From contig CM082581.2 in the NCBI GenBank assembly GCA_040954595.2, positions 12,834,001 to 12,898,000 on the forward strand: DNA of 64,000 nucleotides, written 5' to 3'. This document shows, in pieces, positions 1 through 13,758 of the stretch. The stretch comes from Balanoglossus misakiensis (lineage: Eukaryota; Hemichordata). Within the stretch, counting starts at the first letter, position 1, and every line of letters begins with the position of its first letter. The notes below the pieces were generated by a model, which was not told the origin of the DNA, made no database searches, and was given only the letters and a program-made list of their open reading frames with translations. The position numbers and the translations under genes were made by a program.

Positions 1-1628
1 GTTGCCATTATGCGGCGCGATGCAGGACACCACCCTCACTTCATATTGGTCGTCTCGGCTGAGATCTGACCGCCATTTTCTATTCTTGGTAACCGTGCAA
101 GGCATCATGGGTATTTCAAGCGTGACAACTGCGGGAGTGGGTGCAGTTATCGGACTTTTTGCAGAATATTTATATTAGATCTCAATAATTATGGGCCTAC
201 ACATGTGGTTAATTTCGCCAATCATTTGATTGACCAAGAAAATTGTAGGGTAGGTTAAATATACAGCCAGGAAATCAGAATCCCGCCTTTGTTCATAGAA
301 TGATCGAGAACGAGGAGGGGGAATCCCCGAAGTATGCGCTAATTACAACGTAGAGGGTTTCCTAGTACCATGCGCCACCATGCACCAGTGCAGAATTACA
401 TTTACAATGAATCAAGCACTATGCACGCGTGTGTTTACTGGGCACAAAGATATTTTATGTAATCGTGAACAAATGTTTATAAAATTAGTGAAAGTTAATA
501 TGTTCCCATGCATCATAAATTTTCTACTTTAAAAAATGACGCAGTGCAGAGAAAGAAGCCACTCGGCCATCATCGCGCGCCACCTGGTGGCAAATTAACT
601 CCACGCTTTTGTTTTCACTACTTTCGGAAGGCTGAGCGCAACGACGCGCACTGAACTACTTTCAGTGTACCTGACAAAAAGTAAATGCCAGCCGGCAAAT
701 CATCTATTAGTCCTCCGACACACCGATTGACGTCAATCGTAATCCGATACAAAGTGTTTGGTTTGACGCATGCATGACACGTGGGTGTCATCTGTGCTTG
801 TCGACATCAGTTTATGGATCTCTACTAAAAGTGATCACTAAGTCGACGACGGCGACAACAATAACAAAAGCAAAAACAACAAAAATAGTTTTATTTTTTC
901 AACAGGAGATCCCAAAAAGTCGATTGGGTTAGACAGATGCCTGAAACTTCATGTGAGTGGCTTCGAAGTCGAGATGACGATATATATATATGTATTGAAA
1001 ATCCCTTAAAGAATGTGAGAGATGAAAGTTAGACTGTTAGTGGTGATTGCTACACCCATACCAAAGGCCTCCCGGCGTAATTGGCAGTAAGCGGATCTTT
1101 TTTGTTACACATCAGAAGCAAATCCCCTGTCAACTGAACCAGTAATTTAGTCCACTTGATCATTAGGGAATTGTTGTGTCAATTTCAACTCTTTTGTTTG
1201 GGATGTACGTTTCAAAAGCAAGCCACAAAACCCGAGGCAAACACAACGGACGTTTTTGTGTGGGTGCAAATGACGTCACTAACGGGATTCGGTGCATTCG
1301 ACTCGTTGCGTAACGACAAGTCAGCCATTCGAAACCTTTACGCTCTGGTGGCTCCAGGTAAAAACAGTTATTTCTGATAAGTATAGGGAGTTCAATAGGA
1401 TTGTTCCTATTTTAGATACTCTTTGTCAACTACCCTGCCAGCGAACACTTGAATAATTCGGATTCGACCAAATTTACCTCAAGCGATGGCAACCCAGCGG
1501 GTAACCATGACTACCGTATCCCCGATGGCCTCGACGGCCAGCAACCCAGAACGATCACATTTACAAAGTGTTTGGAAGATTTGAATATTCCCAATGAATG
1601 AACAAACCGTCCCACGCCTAAGTACTTA

Positions 1629-1660
1629 GTCTCAACATGGAGGTACCTCCATGGTCTCAA
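1629..1660. repeat. perfect 18-bp palindrome flanked by 7-bp direct repeats
   Basis: Positions 1636-1653 read CATGGAGGTACCTCCATG, which equals its own reverse complement over all 18 bases. It is bounded immediately by GTCTCAA on the left (1629-1635) and GTCTCAA on the right (1654-1660). The arrangement resembles a target-site duplication around a very small insert or excision footprint, or a dyad protein-binding site. No transposon body is visible nearby. Confidence 0.85.
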
Positions 1661-4600
1661 CGATTTCACGACTAGTGTATGTATCCATACGAGATTTACA
1701 AACGAGAAATTAAAATGGTCTTTGAGTGTTTATCGAATCAACACAGGTGACGATGATGAAAGCCAGGGGGTGATGTACAATTGTTTATTGTTTTACAGAC
1801 CAAGGCTGTGTAAATAAAGAAAATAGAGACAAGCAACAAAACAATACCACGATTCTTACAGGGCACTCAAACCCGTGACTATATTCGTCCCCAGACGCAC
1901 GCATGGTGGCTCATGAACGCGCGAAATATTGTTCATTGGTACAACATGATGTATGTCATCCGCAAACGTATTCGAACTATGCACCTGACGTTGTTGTGGT
2001 GAATTTACCGACTACCAATATTTGGAGTAATCTCCTCATTTGCTTTTAGTTCCCACTCCTTGTTCGCGCATACCGACGCTGAGGCAGCCCTCGCTGACTG
2101 TTTTCTTGGCAAACACCTGCGATTGTGTCTTGAAATTTTTGACAAAGGCCCACATCGTCCCTCCTTGAATTCACAAAAAGGTGACTGAATGTCTTCCCCT
2201 CGGGCTGCAACCTTCCATTACCAACGAAGCACACACACATAAGTATATCGTTGCTATAGTCCATGTAACTTAGCTGTTCTCGTTCTCGTTTGGTTGCAAT
2301 GTCAGTTCTGCCGAAACTCGCACCCATGCAGTCTCGGATAAATAATGTAATACGATTTTCATGGGGAACTATACTAGCAACCGATCTCTCGAAGTTTGCT
2401 TCTGAATTTGCGTTGCGTTGGAGCAGTATGGTAATTTTGGGTTTCCAACGCGCTGTTTATTTAGCTCAGTTTGTGAAGGACCTCATGTCATTATGTCGAG
2501 ACCACGCCAAGGAGCATTTATTCACTGTTGAACACGTTGCATAGAAGAATGTTTACTCGTACTCGGGTTTCCTACCGTATTACTCACGCTGTCAAGATAC
2601 AGGACAGGCCAGAAATCGTTATTTTTCACAGACAGGATGCATGGATCATTCTATTTTATTGGGGGAGGGGGTGTGGGCTATCATTTTGAACGCTTGATTT
2701 TCAGGGTTTGGCAACCGCATGCATTTTCATTGAAACTGCTTATTGTTTTAAAAGTAAGCTTTCACAGAGGGATTAGTAAGCGGATTTCCAAACAAGTGAT
2801 AATACACAGAACAAATACTGCCGATAAATACGTTTGCGCTCCCCCTTAAAAATGGTATCAACCTTATCTTCGATCATCTTCACTTTTCAAGGCTGGTCCC
2901 TGTGCAACATTGGCACCATTCCCCAGTAAGCGCCAAGGCGCCCGTGATGTACACGATGAATTGGTAGCTGTTCTTGAGCATCGCTGGACTTGTCAGCGTC
3001 TTGGAACGAGTAATAGACCATTTGAAGAAATCAAATCACCCGCTTTGACCAGAGGAAAAGTTAACAGAGAAAATACACGGTGGGTAGTTTAACTTTCCCT
3101 TTCGCACAGTGCATCACCAACTGTATATGTGTAACCAAGCACCCCTTGTATATTACGGTAACGTGTGTATGTATACATGTGTCTATCAAACGGCTACCGA
3201 TCGTTTCTAGGGGTGAGTTTTCGGTGCAAGGTCTTCGGTAATCGCCCTCAATCATTGTGCATATCCAATATCACCTACTCGACGTCCCAACTATCATATC
3301 CAAATAGTTCTACAGATAGTTTCAACACCTAGGAAACTCCGGACCGTAGTTTTGAGTCATTACACGGGAATCACTTTCATCGCCATAATCCGCTTACGTT
3401 TTCGACCGGTAAGACAAATAGCGGGCGTCGCTCGAATGCTTTCTCGAAAGAAAGACAAAACTGGATCCGCTTTTCACCTCGAATCATCGCTAACAAAACG
3501 AAAACTACTACAAATTTCACCATCAGTATGCATGCATTCTTTTAAAGTAAAAAGGAACAGTTATGTCTAACTTCGTCTAGACGGCAGACTCGCTGCTAAA
3601 ATTTCTACTTACATAATGTTTATACCGCATGCGGTGTTTATTTCCGAGTCCGTTTAAAGTGTTCAATATGCGCACAAGAGTGCACATCGTAAACTTGAGG
3701 TCACAAGAAATACATGTACTTATGCGCATATGCCAATTATACGTGTTGTCGAGACTACACTAATCAGCGATTTCAATCCAAGGCCGATGATGCACCGCTA
3801 TGCTGTTTACATCCATGTGCCGGCCCCCTGTGGGTTTTTAACAACTTGTCTATTCTTTGGGCATGTCAACCAATTATCGTTGCGTGAAACACTACACTTC
3901 ACAGACGGAACGGTCGTTGGAGAATAAATCATTCGAAAAATCTTGTAGCCCACCCATTCAAGCAGAAATTTCCCCAGACCATGATGACCACTACTCGTGT
4001 ATACGCCTGGCGACACTTGCTTTCAAATTTAAAGCACGGAGATTGTGAAGCTTCAAAGCGCAACAAGGCTGGGTTGAACTGCTCTGACATGTTGTGACCG
4101 AAGTTTTAATCGAGTTTCTTCCAACAGACTACACTGTACATCCATAATTTAGTAAGCGAACGCGTATTTCTAACAAATCATCAAAATGTACAAGGGAAGA
4201 GGTTTTTCTTACAGATGTTTACCCCTCAATAAATATGAGTCTCATTGCGCGAATACTGGAATTCACCTGGAATATCGGGTCAAGGGTCACCATTCTGGAC
4301 GTGCGTTGCCAGCCACCAGGGTGGGGCTACTGTGACACCGAGAAAACAACTGCTATGCCATTGTCTATATTGTGTGTGGACGCCGCAACCCCGTGCGTGC
4401 TGCATCGTACAAACACTTGCCTAAGCAAATTTGCTCAATCTCTCTGCTCCTTTCGCGCTGACCTTTTCTCACAGAAGTGACGACCCACTATTCTATAGGG
4501 AAGAAATAGTACATTCAGGACGCGAAATATTGTTCGTTCATTCGTAGTCGTTGCACTTTGGCTTGGCAATCGTATCCAAGCAAACGTTTTATGGTCGAAC

Positions 4601-7600
4601 GGAGCGGGAAATCGAAAACACGTGTAATTCCACAATTACTGCCCATCGTCTTTTAAGGATACATGTATTAAATGGCCAATTACGAAATCTAATTCGAGTC
4701 AACATGCCATTACACACTGACTTGGCATTGTGGGGGCAATTAGTTCGATCGTTTGGTCCGGATGCACAAATTGAATTTTACGACCATATAATGGGGTACT
4801 GCTGCTAACCGGTATTTAGCGAATTGCACGCATAGTTTGCTTGCACTGCATCGTGGCTCCACTCAGGTTGCGCATATAGGTGAAATGCTCTGTCTAATAC
4901 AAACTTATCTTTCAATCCAAACTTGTCGAGAATGTTGTTTATCATTAGATAATTATCTCACCACTTTCACAGTGCGTATAGTCATCGAAGGTCAGTGATT
5001 CAAGTCGAAAGTGTCGGCAATAAATAGAGAATGAACAGCCTGAGTTCAACGCGACTGCCTTGCGAGATTATTGTGATACAATTTTGTAACTTTATGACGT
5101 AGGTTGCTAGGAGCTCGATTATGAAAGAATCTGTCAAACTGCGAATAGTTTGAATCGCGTTCCCGGTTCACACAACAGCAACTCTCTGTCATGGCTGAAA
5201 CCACAGACAACTGGAATTCTTCCTCCTTGTTTGTGCTCGAACAAAGGGACTATTTACAAGATCGATAACCCCGATATTAATATTTTGCAAAGGAATCATT
5301 TTGAAGAAAAGTGTATTCAAAGTTCTCGGCAAGCAGATGTTCGAAACTGATTGCTATTCTCTCTACTTTTTACATTCTCATATCCACCGTCAGTCTAGTT
5401 TCCGCGCATACTCAGATAAAAAAGAAAGAAACAATGCCATGGCAGTTGTTGCGAACTCCCTCGGGTAAATGACTGATTACTTGGACGCTTTCGAAAAGAC
5501 TGGCTAAGCCACATAATCCTGGATCAGGAAAACAGCGACGGAGCAACAACAACATAAAAAACACGCATTACTTGAAACAATGTGTTTCGGCTTTTATTTG
5601 GGAATGTTTACGGGGATACGTTGTCAGTTTCCATGGTTGGGTTTTGTGTTCAACGTAATACGCTCGCACCAAAAGGCGAATGGCCATTGTGAAAGTACAC
5701 ACATTCATACAAATGGTCGATAAATCTCCGAACGGATTCCACGGCCATTCAGCGTCTAATATGCACTGCCGTGACTGTCAACACATTCTTGGCCCTACGC
5801 AAGTCCGTCTCTCAGGATCGCCTGATCGGTCCGTTATATCCGCTAATCAACTACACTATTGTCTTTATCTTAAAATATTCACGCAGTTTCCCAATCCCCA
5901 AGGTTTTTTTATGAGGGGGTGCTGTAAAAGCAGAAAGATCTGCACAACTGCAAAACGACAACCGTTATACTATTATCCATACAGCGAAAATTAAGTATCC
6001 GTAAAGAGAAGGGCCACCGTCTCTCAACAGATTCGTAATTAACTCGATGTAAATTGTTAACCCATTTGACTTGGGCCATTCTTTTTTTCTTTCTTTGAAT
6101 GAACGCCGTATGATTAATTCATTGCTGTGCAATTTCAACCGGTTCCCGTTAACATTCCGCGGAGTCGCTGATCCCGTTGCTGGGTTACGCTGATCATAAT
6201 CTCCTCGATCATAGCTTAGTTCTGGTTTCTCATCAGGCAAAGAAAAGTACAGTGATGGGGTAGACTCGAGAATTCTAGATTACCCTCATGGTGACGTAAG
6301 ATTTTGATAAAATACATTGAAACTGACAGTCTAGTACAGACAAACGTAACGTTGAGTGACGTCATCTTCATCCTATTAGGCGGATCGCTGATTCTTCTAT
6401 AATCTCTTTCAGAATTATTGTAAGTATTAAATCCAGCATGCACTTGTCGATGGCCATTGTTGCATCAAACAGAAGATAGTTGTCTAAGATTGGGGTATAC
6501 TTATTCTCGCGCCTTTGTTCGCTCAATCAATCGCCTTTCCAGAGCTTTAAACTCTTTACAAAACCAAATTATTTGTTTTAATTAAGAACGGCAGTCACAA
6601 CAGGCAAAGGTGTACATAATTCAAAGATATCGATCAATTTCGTCAAATGCGCTCTTCTTTGTTTTGTGCCAAACAGGACAAATAGCACATGATGGCTCAC
6701 GAAAACTTCTTTGGTAAAAAAAGTAAAAGTCTTGCAGATGTTGCTCATGGGTTAGGACCTATCATGATATAGCCTATAAGATGTTTATGTTACAAGTAAA
6801 TTGCTCGTTAATGATACGGAAAGCCCGCTTTGCGATTGGCATTTTATCCGTGCGTGGACGTGGGATAGCCCCCACCAGACGAAGCGATCACCTCACACAT
6901 AGTCCCTACACAAACAGCTGCAGCGACTAATTTCCTCCAAGTACCGATAAATCTATTATCAGAGCAACGTGGACATCACGCCGAACAGATATCATCATTC
7001 TGCACCCGCATGCTAGTCAAGATGTTAGGTTGTAATGGCGGTCACCCGGCGCGGTGGGGCGTCCATCAAATAGTGTCGATGCCAACCCACATTCAAAGCT
7101 ACAAAATCGAGTCTGCTGTGCAATATTCTATGTAGAGCCGTGATACACGACATACGATAGTCTGATTTGTTCCTTTGACATCAGAGAAATACGTAGGGTC
7201 AAAATATGAGCATAGTTCAGCGTCGGTGGACACATGTCACATTTATTCGAGGCCACCAAATCAAGATTATCGCAAAGATCAATGCCGACGAGTTTTGAGT
7301 GACGCCCGTAAAAAATCGATGTATACACGGCGCTACGACTCAGGTCGACACAGCTGCTGCGGAGAGACACGGTCTTTCACTCGAGGGACCCACAATACAA
7401 TCCACGGGCAAATAAAATACACATCTCGATTTAGCCGAGAAGCCAAGCAGCGCACTGTAACTAATATAAAGCCTACATCAGTGTCCGTTTGCACCTAACT
7501 CGTGATCAGACGTTAAAAGCAAGTTGCCAGAGCTTAGTAATACAAAATACGCCGTCACAACTTTTTCATCGCGTGATTTTTAAAATTTTCAATCAATACA

Positions 7601-10384
7601 TCCGTGCTGAAATCACAGTTCAGTCTTGTTAGTTAGACGGAATTATTTAATACGTTAGGTGCGGTGTCAGATGTGTTAATTAGATTAGCCGCACAGGCTA
7701 TTACCGAGTTGAAATGGAAAGTGTCGCCGTGGGTATTGACAGTGCCGGGTACTCATCATGGCGTCGTGAAAACTGATACCACGACAGGTATACCTGTATA
7801 GGGGCGGTGATTGGGGTCACGTGTGATACGCTTTCAAATTTGCCCCTTCGTGTCGTCAAGTGCATGCTGGTAAGGCTGTCTGCGGCTTGTAGTGCGCTTT
7901 GTGGAACAGTGACCACCTTCAGTCCATCGGGACTCGCGCTATTCATGCTGTTTGATGCTCCACGATTGGAATTCAGGACACGTGAGTTACCGATGTATGT
8001 ACTTGTCTTTTATCTTTCCTGTCAGCTGCCAATGTCAGCTTATTTGTTATATGAATTCAGAAGAACCTACGACATTGTCCATTTACTGATTTAGTTTTGA
8101 ACAAGACGAACCCGTACGGACTCTAGCTCTGACGACAGTATAGATGCGTTGGTTCTCCGTAACAGAGACACTATTTAAAGAAAATTGGTGGATTTTTATA
8201 AATCTTGCAGGCACTATGTTTTTCATAGACCAGGAGCGCGAAAAAACTGATCTAAAAAAAGACGTATTATCGATCCACGAATAATCTCTAAATGAAAACA
8301 TGAAATAAGCTGTCGTGTGTTACTGTCCACTTTGTTTGTTTTGTATACCATCGGGGCTAATTCCCTTTAAGTCAATATGGAAATTTATCGACCAAGAAAT
8401 TAGCAATTGTTTCGGTCATGTGGGTAATAACCATACTGTTTTTAAACATTCGCGGCTACATTCAGTAAAATAGATTACGCAAAACTACTATGGCCCCCCC
8501 CTTTCTTGACTTGAATTGTCACACATAGTCAAGTAATGGCTTTAGATGGTCTATTCTTGTCAGTAATCAAAAGTTCCACTCGGACGTCACAAACACGAGA
8601 TAATTTTGCTCTAAAAATAAAACACTTCACTCGCAAACCGATAATATTTAGCTCAAAAACATCCGTAACGACCGCCACGCGTATCTACTTAATGGAGGAA
8701 ACGATTCGATAATTCGGCCGATTAAATTTGTTACCCTCGGCTAGCTTGCTTCTGACGTAGAATGCGACGACAACATCAAAAAACATCTGCACCGATTGTG
8801 ATGCGCCGACTGTCACATGACCGATAGACCCCATTTTCCTCCTGTCCACCATCTTGAAATGTGCCTGCGTCACGTGATTAAAATCGAAAGTTGCGGAATG
8901 TTTGATGTGGTATATGCCGCCTGGATGGATTGAAATACTTTCGGAAAAGTTTTCTCAAGGTAGCCTCAGATTTCAGGTCAAAGAGATCACTGTGACCTTA
9001 GTGCACAGTAGCTCCTGTGTGATTAATAAGCCATCATGGTGCACCTTGAGACACACACGAGCACGTCCCGCAGTTTCTTGATCTCTGCCTGGATTTTAAA
9101 CCCATCTAATAAGCCCTACAATTACATATCCAAGGTTGCGTAAATGTGTCCACGATACGAGGGATTTGTGTTTGTTTCGGAAAGCAACGTCTTTTTGCAG
9201 TGCAGTGCATACACGCCCATGGAAGACATTTGAATAAACACACGTAATCGTTATACAGACACTGCTTTCTGTATGTCAACCCCGGCGACCTGGTTTACAT
9301 ACCAAATTAAATTTAGTCCATGAATCCAAGGTTGCCCACCCTGCCAGATATATATTAATAATCTCCCCCGGAAGCATTGAAATTTTCCCGGCAATCATTT
9401 GCCAACAAGCCGCCCATTACAAGTACACGTTCTAAAGTTTGCGTATCATTTGTGAATTGCAGACCGACCGACCGACACTGCAACGCAGGAACTCAACGAT
9501 CGTGAACTGCAAGCAACCGAGTGGAAATCTCAGGAGGAACCAATCTTAAGGTAAGGCTGCAAGTTTTGTGAGATGTTGGCAAGACCAAACACAAATATGT
9601 TCGTTTTTTTTTGTTTTGTTTTTTGCATAATTATACGATGGGAGGAATTGTAAGTGCTCATCCAGAGTTTCTGGTAACAAACTAACATATTTTGACACGT
9701 AAAGTAAGACATATCCGATCGTGTCTTCGGAGATGACTTTTATTGACAGTTTTCACTGGTCTCGACTCCTGACACTTCCCAGAATCGCACTCAATCTTCT
9801 TACTGGTGTAAACAGATGGTCCCTGTTAAGCAAATGTAACAAATTCTGGATAGATTTATTTGCATTTCGTATGTGTCAGGGCAAATATAGGATCGGATAT
9901 CACCCAAAATACCAACACGAACTCGAAAACGTATTTTATTCCGGTGGTACAGTGCACCGACCTTCATATCAACGAATAGCTAACAGAAAAGTTCATTCGA
10001 GTCTAAACCTTTCTTAGTCATCTAAGATTGATGTTGGGTGAGCAGAACCGTTTCTTTTACTCAAATCACCCTGAAAACATCCGCTCAAGTTAAACAGTTC
10101 CACTCAATCAGCAGTCTCGGTGGGGGTTGATATAGCGTCAATCTATAGGTTGCGTGTCATCAACTCGATCATCATCATTCTCCTGTTAACATGATTCTTG
10201 TTTGAAAGCTATTTCGCTATGGTCATGTGAGTACCCTTCGTGGTTTTGCTTACGTTGCCGTCGAGGGGACAGATCGTTTGTTTGCTATAGACGTGTCATA
10301 ATTATGAGCCGGAACGGACCACCGTGACTGCGAACGTATCGCATCTTCATTGCTAATATCGATACAGCTCTTCGCATTTCTGCT

Positions 10385-10397
10385 CCCCCCCCCCCCC
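10385..10397. repeat. poly-C homopolymer (13 C)
   Basis: An uninterrupted run of 13 cytosines, one of several long C or G runs in the window. The length is likely to vary between alleles and sequencing reads. Confidence 0.9.
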
Positions 10398-10613
10398 TCT
10401 ATCGATCAATGTCAGTTTAACACCGGAGGACATGCCGTCCTGTCGCTTGTTTGCAACCTGACCAGAGAGGGCGTTTTTTGACCAAAATGGGTAAATCGGT
10501 CGTGTTACCTGAAAGTCCTTGCTGTAACCGAAAATTAAACTTAGCTAGTTCACGAAAGACAGGAAAATGAAAAAAACGATTGTTACGACCCGCAGGCCGT
10601 CCGAGCCAAAAAT

Positions 10614-10886
10614 ATGCGGATAATAGAGAGGCCAATTTACCTGACCGGGTGGCTTGTTTTACACCCGAACCGGCCAACAGGCCGCAACAAAAGAAATGGT
10701 CAAAGACAGCACACGTACAACAAACCAGTCTATTTACCACAGTCGACAGGCAAACTCCGTACGGTCGGCTCCAAAAACTCCTCCAAGGCGACGGCACAGC
10801 TACCAGACCAGAATCAAATGAGCAACACGACAACGTGGCACTGGATGGTTTTATACGACAAAAAAACTAACACCTGGTCACGCTAA
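10614..10886 (+). other. candidate orphan terminal exon (unproven)
   Basis: An open frame of 90 codons ends in TAA at 10884-10886. Two AATAAA signals follow within 25 bp, at 10894 and 10902. The last half is rich in polar and basic residues and ends in a stretch with WHWMVLYDKKTNTWSR, which reads more like protein than the surrounding frames. A possible splice acceptor (CCAACAG) lies near 10680. The other two plus-strand frames and the minus strand are also fairly open, so composition alone could explain it. I recognise no domain; a degraded element or chance frame is at least as likely. Confidence 0.2.
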
Positions 10887-13538
10887 TATGTTAAATAAAG
10901 AAATAAACATAGGTGCACCTGGCCACGAAAACAATAGAACAACTTCTCCTACGTAACACGATTTCCTTTCACTGTGTTCATCATTAAAAGAACCTGGCTC
11001 CAATCAGGAGCGAACGGCACAGAAAATATCAACAGAACCCTCCCAATCCACTGACTCGAGTAAATATGTTATTTCGTGAAGTGTTTTGTCTTTCTAATTT
11101 TGCACCAACCATGCAAACCGAAAACTCCCCTGGTACAGATGGAATTTAAAAAGTTAAAAGCACTGACCCCTCTTCTACAGAGCTGTTGAGTGGAGATTAG
11201 TTGTTTGTTTCAAAATATTTGCACCCTATGTAGTTGTGGAATATAGGGTGATGTACTTTGGGGACATCGGGATCATTTATGCTGTAAACTTATAGTCTGG
11301 TTTGGTTGGGGGAAAAACATCGATTATTTTTAGAAACAGCCGCCTTTTACACTGTTTATGACCATAAACGATGTTGACATCCGTGAGAAATAGACAGGAG
11401 TTGGACTCGCTGCAGCAGAGTGCGTTCAGGCACAGTGCCCCCGTCACTTCACATTATCTTCTGCAAATCACAGCATCGGAATCAGGGCGTTGGGTTTTAT
11501 CAGTGTTAAACGTCGAAGGCGCGTGGAAGAAAAACGTTTGCATAATTTATGAAGAGCTGTCACCAGAAGGCGCCAATGCACCGAGACTGGAAACTCTACT
11601 CCTTTAATTTGATATGACATTGTCGTGGGCAATGGTTACATGTAGGTGACCCTGTCACTCTCTGTGTCAACTGAACGAGAACTTCACACTAGAAGTTACG
11701 AGGGTGATTACAATTCCAGATGTAAATAGTACCATTGGCAACGTAAACGCGTTAGTGGGAAATCGCCTTTCAAGTTGGCAGTGACCTTACACACAGAAAG
11801 TTTCTAATTTTGGAGTGACCTTACACGGAAAACCAAACGTTGTGTCACGTCTCTCCACTTTGGTGTCCCTGGTTCAAGATAAATAATGAGATATGAGGTT
11901 GCAAAGATTGATCCAGAATTGTTCTGAAGAGAGTACGCAAAGGAAAGCATATACATGTATATGTATACGCTCAAACTATCTCGACTTTCCCTCATTATCC
12001 TTAGAGCAGAATCATCACTGTAAATCTTCCAAACTGCCGTTGCAGATTATTCTGGTTATTGGTAAGAATTCCCGGTGCTCTAAAAACGGCTACAGTATTC
12101 TGAATGTATTAAGCAATAAAAAGTTTCACAGGAAGCTTTGGACCCGCATATGTTTTTCCAAACTAGCATGATATTGTTGAGGTCACGAACTAATATTCAC
12201 TTTATACAGACCATTTTAAATCTGTTTACATAGGGTGAAAGTCCAATGGGGTAGCATTGTCCACGGCAACAATATCGTCCATGCAATCGCTTATGTATTT
12301 TATCCCTTTGATTAAAATCGAGATTCCACTGGAAAATAATACATTTGGCATATTCCTATCACAATGGACCCACTTTTAATCGAAGTTCGATAATCACATT
12401 TCCTGTGAAGTGTGGACAGGACAAAAGAGTCGGCGAGTTACACAGTTGTTGTAATGAAAGCTCTCTCGGGTACAAGTCGGAAATTAGAGTATGGAGTGAA
12501 ATTTGGAAATATTGCGCGACTCTTTTAAGCGCCAGAATTGTAAAACTCTCAGCACAGTACATGTAGCCTACACACTCGACATATTAAAAATTTTGTTTTG
12601 TTTTGGTCAAACAGTGGCAGAAGTACCTCCTTCTCCCCCAAGGACAACGAATACTAATCGTTTTGTACGCATTTTATCGGTATGCAAATATCCCATCTCG
12701 TGTTAAAAACAAACGTTCAGGAAATGTAACATCCAAGTTTAATTTAGAATATCACTTCTGCTGATATCGTAGACAATACGAACGAGTTATGAAATGACGC
12801 TTTAATGATAAAAGCTGATTAGTTTTGATTAAAAACTGCCTATCACTATTGGTCTATGCTTCCACATAAAGCTGAGTGCCTCCAATCTTACTGATGGATA
12901 TCTGTTGACGGCCAACGACAAATTGAATCTAACTTGCGCATACAATACATTTCTATATGTATATGGAAATAGAGGAACCTATAAACGGTTATGCGTTTCA
13001 TTTAAACTGGTCCTTAATTTAATTCTCCAATCAATCTGCACGGTCTTTTATAAAAGTATTGCTGTACGTAGGTTTACTGTACGGTCAGAGCGGATATACC
13101 TATGATATGTCAATTTGGACTACAGAATATTGGACACTGTTCAGATGTATTACAACTGCATTTGAGACCAGCTGTAAGCTCACAGTCTATGCAAATTTAT
13201 CCGCAACTACCAAGGAAACCTTCTATCACAGGTGTGATTCACTCACCGATTCGCACACAGCATCGCAAAGAGCGCGATCTTATGTTCACGTGCTTTTCAA
13301 TTAAACGAGAGCGACTCAAAGCAAGATCCAATTATGCCACCTTGCCTCAGGTTGTGTCCACACCTTGTAAACAACTTTGTTTTCGTCCCGCTCCACTTTC
13401 TGTCTGTTTGATTTTTGTTCTCTACAGAACACGTAACAAAACCAGACAGTCTTTTTTACGCTTTTCAAAACTAGTCAAGTTACTTGCCTTTTCATCCAAC
13501 TGAATGGTAACGATGTTTTTGTTTTCTGTGGCTCACAG

Positions 13539-13758
13539 GATTCTGTTGGTGAGAGAGTGGAACAGCATCGCTGATTGGTAGGCTGGTGCTGGAAAGACAC
13601 AGAGGAATTCAATTCTACGTGCGCAGAAGCCCAGGGTATGGAGGCGGAGTGCTAGGGCTGTGCATTCCAACGCCGTAGCAGTGTAACTTCGACAGTCTAA
13701 TCACCAACGCAGAGAACGTGGGCAGTTTCAACACTCAGCTGGATTCACGGTTATCACC
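13539..13758 (+). other. putative 5' leader of the H2-like receptor gene
   Basis: A pyrimidine-rich tract followed by GGCTCACAG ends at 13538, which would make a good splice acceptor for a leader exon starting at 13539. The GC content rises from here into the coding region. The start codon at 13759 sits in a favourable context (ATCACCATGG, with A at -3 and G at +4). The transcription start and any upstream exon cannot be placed from sequence alone. Confidence 0.35.

Larger units (their letters stand above)
1..13538. other. gene-poor non-coding region
   Basis: I see no open reading frame here with family-like motifs or a convincing exon structure. The longest frames (about 60-138 codons) occur on both strands, overlap one another and have no recognisable composition. 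Local items are listed separately: a palindrome at 1629-1660, a poly-C run at 10385-10397 and an orphan-exon candidate at 10614-10886. Perfect TGACGTCA sites lie at 728, 1271 and 6357. A 13-bp direct repeat (AGTGACCTTACAC) occurs at 11780 and 11814; it contains the nuclear-receptor half-site TGACCT. Confidence 0.7.
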